Source: a virus
DNA length: 25,079 nucleotides
Strand: one strand, 5' to 3'
IMG/VR virus record: IMGVR_UViG_3300032287_001649
Coordinates: 1 to 25,079 of that record
The translations under genes and the position numbers were made by a program. This document shows positions 13,840 through 23,800 of the stretch, piece after piece. The notes below the pieces were generated by a model that saw only the letters and a list, made by a program, of their open reading frames with translations, was not told the origin of the DNA and made no database searches. Within the stretch, counting starts at the first letter, position 1. Each line of letters starts with the position of its first letter.

Positions 13840-15477
13840 TTATACCTCATTTTCCAATTCTTTGATACGATTATTTAAGTCCTTGATCACTGATATCATA
13901 TGAGGAATAAGCACAGTATAGTCAACTGAGGCATATCTTGGTTTTTTCCAAACACCCTCGCCAGGAACAAATTCATAAAAATCAGAACCAAATTGCTCCA
14001 TTTCCTCTAAAGAAAAACCCTCAGGATGCTCATCATAACGATGCACCCAACCCTCATAAGCTTCAGTATCATCAACCGCCTCTGGATACAGTTCTTTAAA
14101 TTCATCAGCAATAACTCCAACACCACGACCAGAGTATTTTATGTATTGTGGTGTTTTGTCATTCCAGTCAAATTCATAAGTTTTTATTGAATAAAATTTA
14201 TCCAACACTGAGTCCGAGATTGGCTCTATATTATCTTTTAATCTTCTATCCGATGCAGATGTTTTGGTGAGGTTAAAATACACTCCAGCATTATTGTCAA
14301 CAATAGCTCTTAATTGACTAGCGCCATTGCTATATCCAAGAGCAATTGGGAAAAAATCATGACTCATGTTGCTTGCATAGTAAACCCAACCACTCCCTGT
14401 AACAGCAACACTAGAAGCCCCAACAAGTGGTCTTACAGAATCAGCATAATGGTCAGGACCATTGATTACTATGTCTCCACCAACAGCAAGATATCCACTC
14501 GTTTGGATAGCACCAGCTGACATAAAAGAAAATGCAGCACCTGAACCAACCTTCATCAAAGATGCAGAAATTTCTGAAAGATATCCGCCATAGCTTACTT
14601 CAAAAACATTTTGACTGATAGTTCCAACTGAAGGGTATAGTGCTACATATCTACCAGCACTACTGTTGTAGATACCATTTGCATCAATAAACCAGGCTCC
14701 AATGCTTCCATCACTTGCATCTATAGTTCCAGCAATGCTTGCACCAGTTGCAGACATAACTCCGCTTGCATTAACACTAAAATTCCCACCAGCTGCAGCG
14801 ATTGCACCATTTCCAAACAGCGTAAAGTTATTAGCGGCTAATGTTCCGTTAGAGTAAATATCAACACCTGGAGTGAGCACTTCTGAAGCACTAAGTGATC
14901 CTCTAATGAATGTTGTATCAAATACGGCATGACCAAAGCTTGTTATAGCCCAGCCAGTATTTCCTGCGGCTGTAACAGCGCCATTTGCAGCAATCGTTCC
15001 ATTAAAATTATTACTTGTTATATAGTTATTAACAAGAACAATGTTTGAAGATAATTCATCTGCAGTAATGGCTCCAGTAGCAATGTTGTTTGCTGTAATT
15101 GTATTGGCGGCAATGTTGTTTGCCGTGATCGTTCCCGCAGCAATATTATCTGCAGTGATCGTGTTGGCAGCGATTTCAGTAGCTGTGATTGAACCAGAAA
15201 TTATATTTCTGCTATTGATAATATTATCTTGAAGAACTATGCCTGCTGGCTCAAGAACAGTGGAGTTAATCGTATTAACAACTAATTGTCTAAAGGAATT
15301 GTAGTTGTTTACCTGGGCTCTCCTTCTTTCTGGATTATCCCCAATAAAACTTGGATTGAAATCGTAGATAGAATAGGAGCTTGTTTTAATTAATGAAGAA
15401 GTAACCCCGTCATGAGCGTGACCACCAGAGGCGTAAAAAGAAATTGCATTTTCAGATATAGAATTACTTGTTGTCAT
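13840..15477 (-). CDS. Tail fibre with C-terminal S74 self-cleaving chaperone
   Basis: A 545-residue protein. ASGGHAHDGVTSS (16-28) is common near the start of phage tail fibres. Residues 91-140 are five decapeptide repeats. Residues 160-330 contain Gly/Ala-rich β repeats (GNFSVNASGVMSATGASIAG, SDGSIGAWFID), typical of fibre shafts. The C-terminal intramolecular chaperone (about 406-545) has the Ser409-Lys414 dyad in SASDRRLKDNIEP and the trimer-forming end YTVLIPHMISVIKDLNNRIK. The chaperone folds the trimer and then cuts itself off. Between LYPEAV and VDYTVLIP there is an acidic insert of about 45 residues. The ATG overlaps the hub stop in a TAATG, with GGAAGG upstream. Confidence 0.9.
   Translation of the reverse strand: MTTSNSISENAISFYASGGHAHDGVTSSLIKTSSYSIYDFNPSFIGDNPERRRAQVNNYNSFRQLVVNTINSTVLEPAGIVLQDNIINSRNIISGSITATEIAANTITADNIAAGTITANNIAANTITANNIATGAITADELSSNIVLVNNYITSNNFNGTIAANGAVTAAGNTGWAITSFGHAVFDTTFIRGSLSASEVLTPGVDIYSNGTLAANNFTLFGNGAIAAAGGNFSVNASGVMSATGASIAGTIDASDGSIGAWFIDANGIYNSSAGRYVALYPSVGTISQNVFEVSYGGYLSEISASLMKVGSGAAFSFMSAGAIQTSGYLAVGGDIVINGPDHYADSVRPLVGASSVAVTGSGWVYYASNMSHDFFPIALGYSNGASQLRAIVDNNAGVYFNLTKTSASDRRLKDNIEPISDSVLDKFYSIKTYEFDWNDKTPQYIKYSGRGVGVIADEFKELYPEAVDDTEAYEGWVHRYDEHPEGFSLEEMEQFGSDFYEFVPGEGVWKKPRYASVDYTVLIPHMISVIKDLNNRIKELENEV
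15058..15207 (-). repeat. Five tandem 30-base repeats encoding decapeptides in the tail fibre
   Basis: The units encode NIISGSITAT, EIAANTITAD, NIAAGTITAN, NIAANTITAN and NIATGAITAD. The DNA copies are similar but not identical. The 10-residue period with alternating hydrophobic residues fits a β-solenoid or fibre stalk, and unit number may vary between relatives by recombination. Confidence 0.85.
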
Positions 15478-18400
15478 TAAACCACCTTCCTAAGAGTCAG
15501 CTGATGTTGTAGCGTATCTCCAACATTTAGTGACTGGGATATTACCCAGTAGTCAGCATTAATTATATCAAACGAACTCATTGTTGATATTCTTATTCTA
15601 TCACCAAGTTGAATCTTAGGTATAGCTGTAGCATTAATATTAAGAATTGGAACAGAATCCTGTGTTTTAGAGATTATAAAATCAGCTAATTTTTGTGCAT
15701 GAACTGCATCGCTAATAAATGGGCTCTCAATAATAACATCCTTTAGCCCGTACTTTTTAATTGAATCAGTGTTCAATGCTGACTGCTGAGTAACTTGTGT
15801 ATTCTGTTCAGTGATAATAACTGGAATACCAGCAATTGATGTAAATGCGACTTTCTCTGTGAGGGGATTAGTCCCTTCAGCAAATATAATTGTTCCACTC
15901 GCAACACTATTTGATGTTGAAATTATTAACTCAGCTCCATAAGGACCAGGCAGAAATTTAACAATCTCAATCTCATCGGGATCTTCAAATAGAATTCCAG
16001 TAATGAAAGGCGATCTGATATTAAAAGCTGGCGCTTTGTCGTACTTAAGGTTGTAATACTTAGCCTCTCTTGCCTTAGCGCTAGTAGTATGAGAAGCAGC
16101 AGTAGTCTGGAATTGACCTCTCTCAACATTATTAAAAGAGTTTCTTGTCTTTGAACTGTATTTTACAATCTCACTCTCAATTTTTAAATATCCAGAAGTT
16201 GGGAATGGCGGATCCTCGGTTGTTGATACATAAATAGTGTTAGCGCTTGAGTTTATATTTGCAGTAAGCGCAACAGAGCTTAGCGTTGTAGGATCTGGAG
16301 CTCTCCATAGAGATTGTGTTCCAGCAGCGGCTGATGCAAGCCCTGCAATCGGTATAACAACCTTATTGCACTGTAGTGCAACAGTGTAGTCAGCATCAAT
16401 AATGTTAGAGGAGTCGCTAATGGTATATTGCACATTGGCATGTTGTGGAATTGATGGTTCAAAGAAGCGATAGAAATGTTCGTATCTTGCCTTATTCTGC
16501 TCATCTATATACACACGACCAAGATCCGCAAAGGTTATACCGTCAAGAATTGATCTGATTGTTTCATCATTCCCGTAAAGAAATGGGAACATCGTCAAAG
16601 GTTGTATGCTTGATTCACTATATCTCTCTGCAACATCCTGAGCAGATAGAGCAATATTGTACAATGCAAATTCATCAATAGTAAACGCTCTAAATGCAGA
16701 CGGGGGTGATTCCCCAGTACCAGAAGTATAAGAAGCACCACGACCACCAATTGTGATATCCCTGCTTGTCCATGCAATAGGTGTTCCTTCCACAACCTCG
16801 CTATCTACAATCTGACCGTTGACATAATATTTAAGGGTGTTATCTGAATATGTAACAGTGATATGATGAAAAGATGAGTTAGACAGAGCGGTATTTGAAG
16901 ACACCGTTTCTGTAACGACTGATGCATTGGACAGTGTTTTTATTTTAAAACCATGAGATGAGCTATTATTGAAAAATTCAAAACCAGTATTAGGGTTTGA
17001 ATTAGACCAGTTACTTATGTACTCTCCATCTGAGGCAAATGATCCGTTATTAAATTTAGTGAACAACTCAAAAGACCAATCACCAGTGTAGAGATATGAA
17101 TTTGAATTAGTCACATCCAGAGAAGAGTGATATGGTATTCTAATATAAGAATTAGATGCAAGAAGTACAGACTTATTATCTGGCTCTGATGTTAGACCAG
17201 TTGCTTGAGACAGCGATGGTGAGGCTATATAGACACCATTATTCCTGTTAACATTTCTACCAGGTTCTGCTGTAAATGAGGCATTCCTTGAGCCAATAGA
17301 GTCGGTTGCTACAACTGTGCAAAATTCTCCAGCACTGATTAATGCATCAGCAGATATGCCAACAGCTTTGTAGAGTTTAATTGAAAAGCTTGATCCGTTA
17401 TTATCATCAAATGCATGAAAGAATTCAATTCTTATTTTTCTTGGAGAACCAGCTGTTAAGTCAAGTAGTGATGACTGAAACCTCGTCAACACTCCGCCAG
17501 TTGTTGTATTCATTCTCCATTCATTAAGTATTAGAGTATCATCTAGATATATTCTTACACCGCCATATCTAATATAGACGACAAGTCTTTGCGAACCAGA
17601 TGTTCTGGGAATGTAGTACCCATCAAATACGCCATTAAAGTATTGACTATATGTTGTGCCGTTTGTTCCAGTAAAAGAGAAATCAGTAATTTCAATTGCC
17701 GATGTCACATTGTCTGAAATATCTTTTGACAGGGCAACATAGCTTGGGCTTACAAATGTTTTTAAACCAAGAGCTAAATCAAGTGGTGACAGTTGCTTAT
17801 CTAGCGCATCTGCCAATACATCTTTTACATTAGGCTCACCACCAGAAGGCATTCCCCAGAACCTTGCTCTCAAGCCGCTTCCAGGGATAATAACATTTCC
17901 GCTTCTATCAATTGTTTCTTCATTAAAAGAATAATTAGTAATCGCTCCACGAATTCTGGCTCCAGAGCTATATTTATTTAGTTTCTTAACATCAGCACCT
18001 GGAAAGTTTGATCGCATTAATAGATTCTTTACAGCATCGCCAACATATGCGTTTTGCATAAAAAAACCCGTATTGATTGTTCTTTCAGTTAAATATTTAG
18101 ACCAGTCATTGAGTGATACAGATACTGACATTGAGGATGATGTTGATGACCATTCATCAACATAGTATGTCCCAGCAGAAACATATTCAAACAAATCAAA
18201 TGTTATAGATGTGCCAGATACATGACTTCTTGCGATAGATCCAGCATACCCTCTTTGCTCAACAACAACTGTTTTATCACTAGATGTTTGAGAGCAAAGA
18301 ATTATTTCCTCATTCTGCGTTCCTTTGCCAATTATCAAAGTAAAATAGTTACCAACACCACCGTCTGGAAAGCCCGTAGCATCCAAGACTGATAGCGTTG

Positions 18401-19400
18401 TTGATGAGGATGAAATGTTTGATGTAATTACAGATGAGTAATACTCAGCATTTAGATTATCTAAATCTTTTTTAACTCTCCAACCAGTAGCAATATCAAC
18501 TTTCAAATCTTTCTTCATGTATTTACCAAACAATGAAGCGTTATTAAAAATACTAAAATTCTTTTCTGTATTGTCTAAATTAATACTTGCTTTAGCAGTC
18601 TCAGAACCACCAATTGGCAAACTACTTTGATGGATATCCCTTGTTCTAGAGAATTCATAATCAATTACATAATCTGTAATATCTGTCTCATAGACAGGAA
18701 TTATTTCTTGAATCCTTGCCCTGTCTTGAGGGTTCTTTGTTGTATGAACAGTTACTCTTATTCTTGCAATATCTTGAGATGTTTGTGCTGTTAAGAGGTG
18801 ATCTTGATAATAAGAACCATCTCTAATCTCACCCTCTTCTGAGAAGATCAGCGTTGATGCAGTGTTATAAGCTTGAACCAGATAGTTTGAGATACCGCCA
18901 AAAAATTCAGATGTTACAATACGGATACGATTAACTTTTCTCTCTGTAAACACAGCCTGGATGTATGGCTCTGTTGAGAATCCATACCCATTATAGGTAG
19001 CGTGAGTATTTGAGTTGCTAACGCTATTTGACCACCACCCAAATTCAAGAGAGCTTCCAAGCTGTGTGTTGCTTAAATCACTCCCAGTCAATGATGGCAT
19101 TGCATGATAGCTACCATCTGCTGTAATAACTTTCCCATTCTTATCTTTTGCCCCAGCAATAGCCCATGTAAAAGATTGTCTTTCTATACCATTAAATGCT
19201 TGAGTTTTATCAAAATAAAACCCGATATTTGGATATGAAGAGTTTGCATGGTCATCATTTGTAGTAACTGTAAGATTATCAAGATGCCTACTATCTAGCC
19301 ATTGAATAACAATTTTTGGCTTTACCCTCTGAGCTGATGAGGTTGACGCTGTTTCAAAAGAGGTGGATAAAGTCTTGCCATAAATGTCAGTTGTTATCAT
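15477..19400 (-). CDS. Baseplate hub / minor tail protein with PA14-like and LamG-like domains
   Basis: A 1307-residue protein from ATG 19400. The N-terminal part (about 1-310) is β-rich and discoidin-like in places. Residues about 329-403 and 1042-1113 are two copies of a module ending in 'RG--G--A--H' (VEQRGYAGSIARSHVSG; NNVERGQFQTTAASHTTS). A PA14-like domain lies at about 574-679 (VVYIRYGGVRIYLDDTLIL), and a LamG/concanavalin-type domain at about 731-926 (DWSFELFTKF, SFHHITVTYS, YYVNGQIVDS, FTIDEFALYN). The C-terminal end (AVHAQKLADFIISK, KIQLGDRIRI, YWVISQSLNVGD) matches tail hub proteins of the gp27/Tal type. It probably closes the tail tip and binds surface sugars. AGGAGG four bases upstream and a TAATG overlap fix the start. 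Confidence 0.85.
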   Translation of the reverse strand: MITTDIYGKTLSTSFETASTSSAQRVKPKIVIQWLDSRHLDNLTVTTNDDHANSSYPNIGFYFDKTQAFNGIERQSFTWAIAGAKDKNGKVITADGSYHAMPSLTGSDLSNTQLGSSLEFGWWSNSVSNSNTHATYNGYGFSTEPYIQAVFTERKVNRIRIVTSEFFGGISNYLVQAYNTASTLIFSEEGEIRDGSYYQDHLLTAQTSQDIARIRVTVHTTKNPQDRARIQEIIPVYETDITDYVIDYEFSRTRDIHQSSLPIGGSETAKASINLDNTEKNFSIFNNASLFGKYMKKDLKVDIATGWRVKKDLDNLNAEYYSSVITSNISSSSTTLSVLDATGFPDGGVGNYFTLIIGKGTQNEEIILCSQTSSDKTVVVEQRGYAGSIARSHVSGTSITFDLFEYVSAGTYYVDEWSSTSSSMSVSVSLNDWSKYLTERTINTGFFMQNAYVGDAVKNLLMRSNFPGADVKKLNKYSSGARIRGAITNYSFNEETIDRSGNVIIPGSGLRARFWGMPSGGEPNVKDVLADALDKQLSPLDLALGLKTFVSPSYVALSKDISDNVTSAIEITDFSFTGTNGTTYSQYFNGVFDGYYIPRTSGSQRLVVYIRYGGVRIYLDDTLILNEWRMNTTTGGVLTRFQSSLLDLTAGSPRKIRIEFFHAFDDNNGSSFSIKLYKAVGISADALISAGEFCTVVATDSIGSRNASFTAEPGRNVNRNNGVYIASPSLSQATGLTSEPDNKSVLLASNSYIRIPYHSSLDVTNSNSYLYTGDWSFELFTKFNNGSFASDGEYISNWSNSNPNTGFEFFNNSSSHGFKIKTLSNASVVTETVSSNTALSNSSFHHITVTYSDNTLKYYVNGQIVDSEVVEGTPIAWTSRDITIGGRGASYTSGTGESPPSAFRAFTIDEFALYNIALSAQDVAERYSESSIQPLTMFPFLYGNDETIRSILDGITFADLGRVYIDEQNKARYEHFYRFFEPSIPQHANVQYTISDSSNIIDADYTVALQCNKVVIPIAGLASAAAGTQSLWRAPDPTTLSSVALTANINSSANTIYVSTTEDPPFPTSGYLKIESEIVKYSSKTRNSFNNVERGQFQTTAASHTTSAKAREAKYYNLKYDKAPAFNIRSPFITGILFEDPDEIEIVKFLPGPYGAELIISTSNSVASGTIIFAEGTNPLTEKVAFTSIAGIPVIITEQNTQVTQQSALNTDSIKKYGLKDVIIESPFISDAVHAQKLADFIISKTQDSVPILNINATAIPKIQLGDRIRISTMSSFDIINADYWVISQSLNVGDTLQHQLTLRKVV
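16623..17681 (-). other. PA14-like plus LamG-like sugar-binding block within the hub gene
   Basis: PA14-like coding lies at about 17364-17681 and LamG-like at about 16623-17210. Both fold types often bind carbohydrate. Sequence on either side looks like parts of one hub domain set (NDWSKYLTERTINTGFF before; MFPFLYGNDETIRSILDGI after), so the block appears to be inserted into it. Borders are approximate. Confidence 0.6.
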
Positions 19401-20461
19401 TACGCCTCCTCTAATGAAATAGAGCAATCAAAATAGTATACATTATCTACCATATCTCTTCTAATTAAATTTTCAGAAAAGTCTTTAATAAATACATTAT
19501 ATACAGTTTCTGTATATGGCGTTATACCATCAGAGTCTTGATTGATTATTCTCAGCTCATGAATGTCTGGATCTAGGGATAATTTTCTAATGTAGTCTCT
19601 TGAGTGTCTTTCGTCAACAGTATTTTCTCTAAAATTAGGAATGAATGTCCAATTTATATTAAATGATTTTTTATCCGCTGATGTTTCATTCTTGTAATAC
19701 CTTGAGCTATTGCCAGCCCAGTTTCTATTTTCAATAAATACAGGCATGGATGATACACTCAAAGTTCTATTTTGATTTGTTAATGGTTTACCATCAAGTA
19801 GTAGCAATGTCCTTATTGAGCTAGCATCAACACCAGTTACAGAGCTAAACTTTACAAACTTAGCGCTAACATTTGTATTTTGCAAAAGATTAATTCTAAT
19901 TGTTGCAAGAATAATCCTGCCAGATGTGCTTAGATTTACAGATCCAGATAGAATTGCAGATGCAAACTTAAAGCGTATTGCGCTCGCAGTGAGAGATGAA
20001 GTAGCCGATATCTGAGATGCACCTGCTGAGATCTTCAATGCCGATGTGCTTACACTAGATGTAACGCTTATTGCAGATGAAGCATATGCAATTTTATTAG
20101 CAGCTATGGTTGAAGATGCTGAGGAATTTATCGCTACCGCACCATGAGATATTTTAAGCGAGCTAACAGTTAGTGATGTATTAGCAGACACTGCGATAAG
20201 AGCATCTTGTCTTTCCGTTGCAACAGTTACTGTTGCACCATCAACAGATAGATTTGCTGATGCATAAGCTATCTTAGTCGCATTAATTACAGCATTAGAA
20301 TTAGCCGCAATTGCAATATTTGAAAATGCTGTTTTATAAGAAGTTACGGTTAATGATGAGCTGATAGAGATATCAATATTTACATCAGAGGCATCTGCTT
20401 CATAAAAGTCAATGCCAGAATTTAGTGGATCTGAGAATGAGTATATATTTTCGCCAGCCAT
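19400..20461 (-). CDS. Tail protein with Ser/Ala-rich repeat arm and tail-domain C terminus
   Basis: A 353-residue protein in two parts. Residues about 27-210 consist of roughly nine units of 18-22 residues with the pattern '[IL]-[VA]-s-SSLT-SA-KIa-ASA', e.g. ISVTSSVSTSALKISAGASQ and ISATSSLTASAIRFKFASAI. They contain almost no Cys, Pro or Trp and alternate hydrophobic with Ser/Thr/Ala, suggesting stacked β-strands. Residues 222-353 are a paralogue of the whole upstream 139-residue protein, sharing RTLS, the Arg-Asp-Tyr of SRDYI/GRDYL, E-L-RRD and a Glu-Ala end. That core may be a tail tube-end or distal-tail part; the family is not identified. TAAATG links it to the upstream gene, and TAATG to the hub. 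Confidence 0.82.
   Translation of the reverse strand: MAGENIYSFSDPLNSGIDFYEADASDVNIDISISSSLTVTSYKTAFSNIAIAANSNAVINATKIAYASANLSVDGATVTVATERQDALIAVSANTSLTVSSLKISHGAVAINSSASSTIAANKIAYASSAISVTSSVSTSALKISAGASQISATSSLTASAIRFKFASAILSGSVNLSTSGRIILATIRINLLQNTNVSAKFVKFSSVTGVDASSIRTLLLLDGKPLTNQNRTLSVSSMPVFIENRNWAGNSSRYYKNETSADKKSFNINWTFIPNFRENTVDERHSRDYIRKLSLDPDIHELRIINQDSDGITPYTETVYNVFIKDFSENLIRRDMVDNVYYFDCSISLEEA
19405..19410 (-). promoter_or_regulatory. Ribosome binding site of the hub gene
   Basis: Minus-strand AGGAGG four bases before ATG 19400. It decides for ATG 19400 against an in-frame ATG nine codons earlier (19427), which has no such site and would overlap the upstream gene further. Confidence 0.7.
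19832..20383 (-). repeat. About nine degenerate 20-residue coding repeats in a tail protein
   Basis: Units of about 60 bases encode a recurring 'SLTxSAxKIxxASA' pattern. KIAYAS appears twice word for word (residues 63-68 and 123-128). DNA identity among units is low, so the repeats are old or under protein-level selection. Confidence 0.75.
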
Positions 20462-20881
20462 TTATGCCTCTCTGAATGTGACTTGGACATTGTAATATGA
20501 GCAGTCTGTCTTAATGTCTCTTCTAGCCAGCTCTTCTGTATACGAGTCTGCATAGACATATGTTTCAAATGGCAGTTCGTCTGGATCAATGTCAATAGAC
20601 AGAAGAATCTTCCCTCTATAAGACATCAAAGAAATTAGATAATCCCTACCGACCCGACCATCAATGGTCTTATCAGTATTGCTTGGAAGATAGAAATAGC
20701 TAAGACTGTATGTATTTTTTGCCGACTTAATATATCTTTTTTTATTTCCATTATTCATCATCACATCAGCTGAATTACTATCAACTGATGTTGACAATGT
20801 TCTACCGTGTTCGGTTATTTCAGTACCATTAAGTTTTATTACATTAATTAGAGTCGGTAATTGATTTTGAATAGCAGGCAT
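20462..20881 (-). CDS. Tail protein, paralogue of the C-terminal domain of its neighbour
   Basis: A 139-residue protein directly after the tape measure gene, with a TAATG overlap. Features are NVIKLNGTEITEHGRTLSTS (13-32), a basic patch NGNKKRYIKSAKNTYSLSYF (44-63), DGRVGRDYLISL (74-85), and the end EELARRDIKTDCSYYNVQV plus TFREA. Its residues 17-139 align along their length with residues 222-353 of the 353-residue neighbour. Position and size suggest a distal-tail or tail-tip structural protein, but no named family is recognised. Confidence 0.82.
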   Translation of the reverse strand: MPAIQNQLPTLINVIKLNGTEITEHGRTLSTSVDSNSADVMMNNGNKKRYIKSAKNTYSLSYFYLPSNTDKTIDGRVGRDYLISLMSYRGKILLSIDIDPDELPFETYVYADSYTEELARRDIKTDCSYYNVQVTFREA

Positions 20882-23800
20882 TACAGACCCTGATTAATTC
20901 CGTTATACGACCTTACAACTCTAGGTTGCACACCAGCCGCTTTCTGATTCTTTGGCAATACATTGACATTGTATTCCTTCATCATTGAATTAAACCATTC
21001 TTCTTCACCAATAAAGTTGTCAACATAAATATTTGTATTTTGTGTTGACATAGTTACGCTTTGACCAGCGTTTGGTGCTGAGTTCTTTGGTGCATTAAAT
21101 CTCATGTTGTTAAGATTTTGCAGAGTTGCGGCTCCGATATTCTGCACAGCTTTTGCGCTAACAATGTATTCACCGCCATGAAGCATGGCTGGGATTGACT
21201 GAGACATTGCCTTATCCAAATAACCACCACGAGCAAAGCTAGGAATCATTCCACCCATCCATTTTGGACCGATAGTAGTTGGCGTTAATCTTGGAGCTAT
21301 TCCAAGTGCTTTATTAACAGAAGACCAATACGCAGCGCTTTTTGAGTTCATATTTATTCCACCGTATGAGCCTCCAGTCATTGACGGTGTGCTAGTCGTT
21401 CCACCACCTCCACCACTAGCCGCTTCTGCTTGAGCATCACCAGCAGCTTTTGCTTGAGCTTCAAGCAGTGCCCATTTCTGAATTAAAGGATCAAGCAAGT
21501 CCTTCATATTGTCAACTTCAGAACCAACACCGCCAACAGTCTTTCTGAAGTCATCAAGTATTGACTTGTTTCCATCTTTGATTGCTTTCTGGTATACAGT
21601 GGTTGGATCAGCATCAGTTACTGCCTTATCAAAATCAGTTACAAACTTACTGTAGATAGTTGTTGTAATCTCGGTCAAACCAGTGGACATATTATCCTTG
21701 AGACCAGTTGTTATGGTTCCAAAGCTATCAACAACAAATTGCTTGTTGCCATCCATGACTCCGCCCATGTCCATGAGCATTCCAATTGTTGAGCCAATTA
21801 TTGTACTATTATCAGCAGATCCTTTTCCAAGACCGTATCTTTCAACAGCTACTTTTACCAAGTCGTCAAGATTTGTTGTAAATGCACCAACAACATCATT
21901 TGGCATCTTAGTACTTATTGTTGACGCAAAAGCATCAAACATCTTTGAGAATTCAATTCCACTATCGTTAGCAGTAGTCTTAGCCAGCTCTGTAAGCGAT
22001 GTCATCTGGGCAATATAATCTTCTTTTGTTACTGGAGGGAACTTGAGAATTTCTGCGGCAGATTCCCCAAACTTTGTAGCAGTAGTTTCAAAGAACTTAT
22101 CGGCTTCTTCTCTTGCGACAGCGATTGCTGATTTCAGAGCGTCAAGATTTTCTGCAGCAAGATCTTTCTTTCGTGAAGAATCAATCTGACCGATTGATTT
22201 TGTGCTATCCATTGAATCTTTGCGATCCTGGAGATCAAGCATTCTTGCATCATCAATTCTTCCTTCATAGATTGCGAGAGCACGATTCCTGATATAGTTC
22301 TGAGACTGAAGCGCTCTTTCTTCAATAGCCTGTCTTCTAGCCGCCTCATACTCTTTCGTTTTCGTAAGAGACTCTTCTGCTCTAGCGAGCTTATCAAGAG
22401 TATCAACTTGTGAATCATAGACAGCAAGAGCGGCATCTCTTTGCTTCTTCAATGAAGCCTCTAGGTCTTTTTGTAGTTTACTTAGAGCATTAGACATTTC
22501 ACCCATGACATAATCTTGAAGTTTCTGGGCAAGATCTTTTACTGAATCATTAAACGCTTTTCCAGTAGCTTCCTTTAGTGATTCAGGTAAACCTTCTCCG
22601 ACAGTGTTGGTGATCGCTTCATTATAAACTCCACCAACTTCATCACCCTTAGCCTTAGCAGTATCTTTAGCTCCATCAAACATCTTTCCAGTTGACTGCT
22701 TAATACCAGAACCCTTCAACCCCTTTAGTGAGCCCTTAACGGCTTTAGCACCAGCATCAACCAGCCCTGACATTCCATTTACTGTTGCATCAATACCACC
22801 ATTAACAGCTCCAGTTACAGCGTCAACCGTTCCCTTTATTCCATTAATTACACCTCTGTATGCATTATTTATTTTACTTCCAATTCCTGGAATAAAAGAT
22901 ATGGCTTTCATAATTAATGTAACGCCAGCAAATGCAATTTCAATCCACACCTTAATTGCCATACCAAATAGGCTGATCATCCCCTTTGCTAACAATCCGA
23001 CTGATTTTAGAATTATTTTTATTCCAAGAGCAATGCCATTAATAAGGAGTTCAATAAAGAATCCAAATGCAGCTTTTACATAATCAAATGCCTTACCCCA
23101 ATTACCCTTAAATGCCTCAACAACAGCCATTACGATATTGATAATCATATAGAGATATGGTTGTATAAATTGAGTTACGAAGCGATGAACCATTTTTGCA
23201 AGGAACTGAATAACGCCAGCTATTTTATTAAATGCAGCACCAATTCCTTCAGCAGCACCAGCTCCATCTTTAGAGCCTTTACCAAAAGTGGCAAACAGGT
23301 CAACGAATGGTCTAATGATTTCCATAGCTGCGCCTTTTAGAATGTCAAATGCTACTTTTACCTTTTCTATTCCGCTACTAGCAACTGCTTTGAATTTATC
23401 AAAGTTTTTCATTACAGCATAAATTGCTACACCAATTGCAAGAAGAACAATACCGATTCCGCTACTTACCATCGCTACCTTAAATAATTTAGCTACAACC
23501 GTTGCTAGTTTCTGAGTATTCATAAAAGCCATCAATGAAGTTTTTGCCTGACTGAAGGTTGAGACTGCACCTTTACCAAAAGCTGCCTGATCAATGCGCA
23601 ATTGCTTTTGTGCCTCAGCAACTCTTGTCAATGCATTTTTGTATACATCAAGGTCTTTTACTTTTCCAATCCCAGCAGTTGCTAATCCTTTTGCTGATTT
23701 AAAAGGTTGAGTTATCAGTCTTCTTTGACCAGCCAATACTCCTCTACCAACACTACCAGGCGTTGCTCCAGCCATAGCATCTCGTGCTTCTTTACCTCTC

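Noticed and set aside
15041-15232. Direct repeats about 30 bases apart, as in a CRISPR array
   Set aside because: There are no spacers; the units are contiguous coding repeats in frame with the fibre protein.
21683-22018. Open frame of 111 residues on the plus strand
   Set aside because: It is opposite the tape measure C-terminal half and has no independent support.
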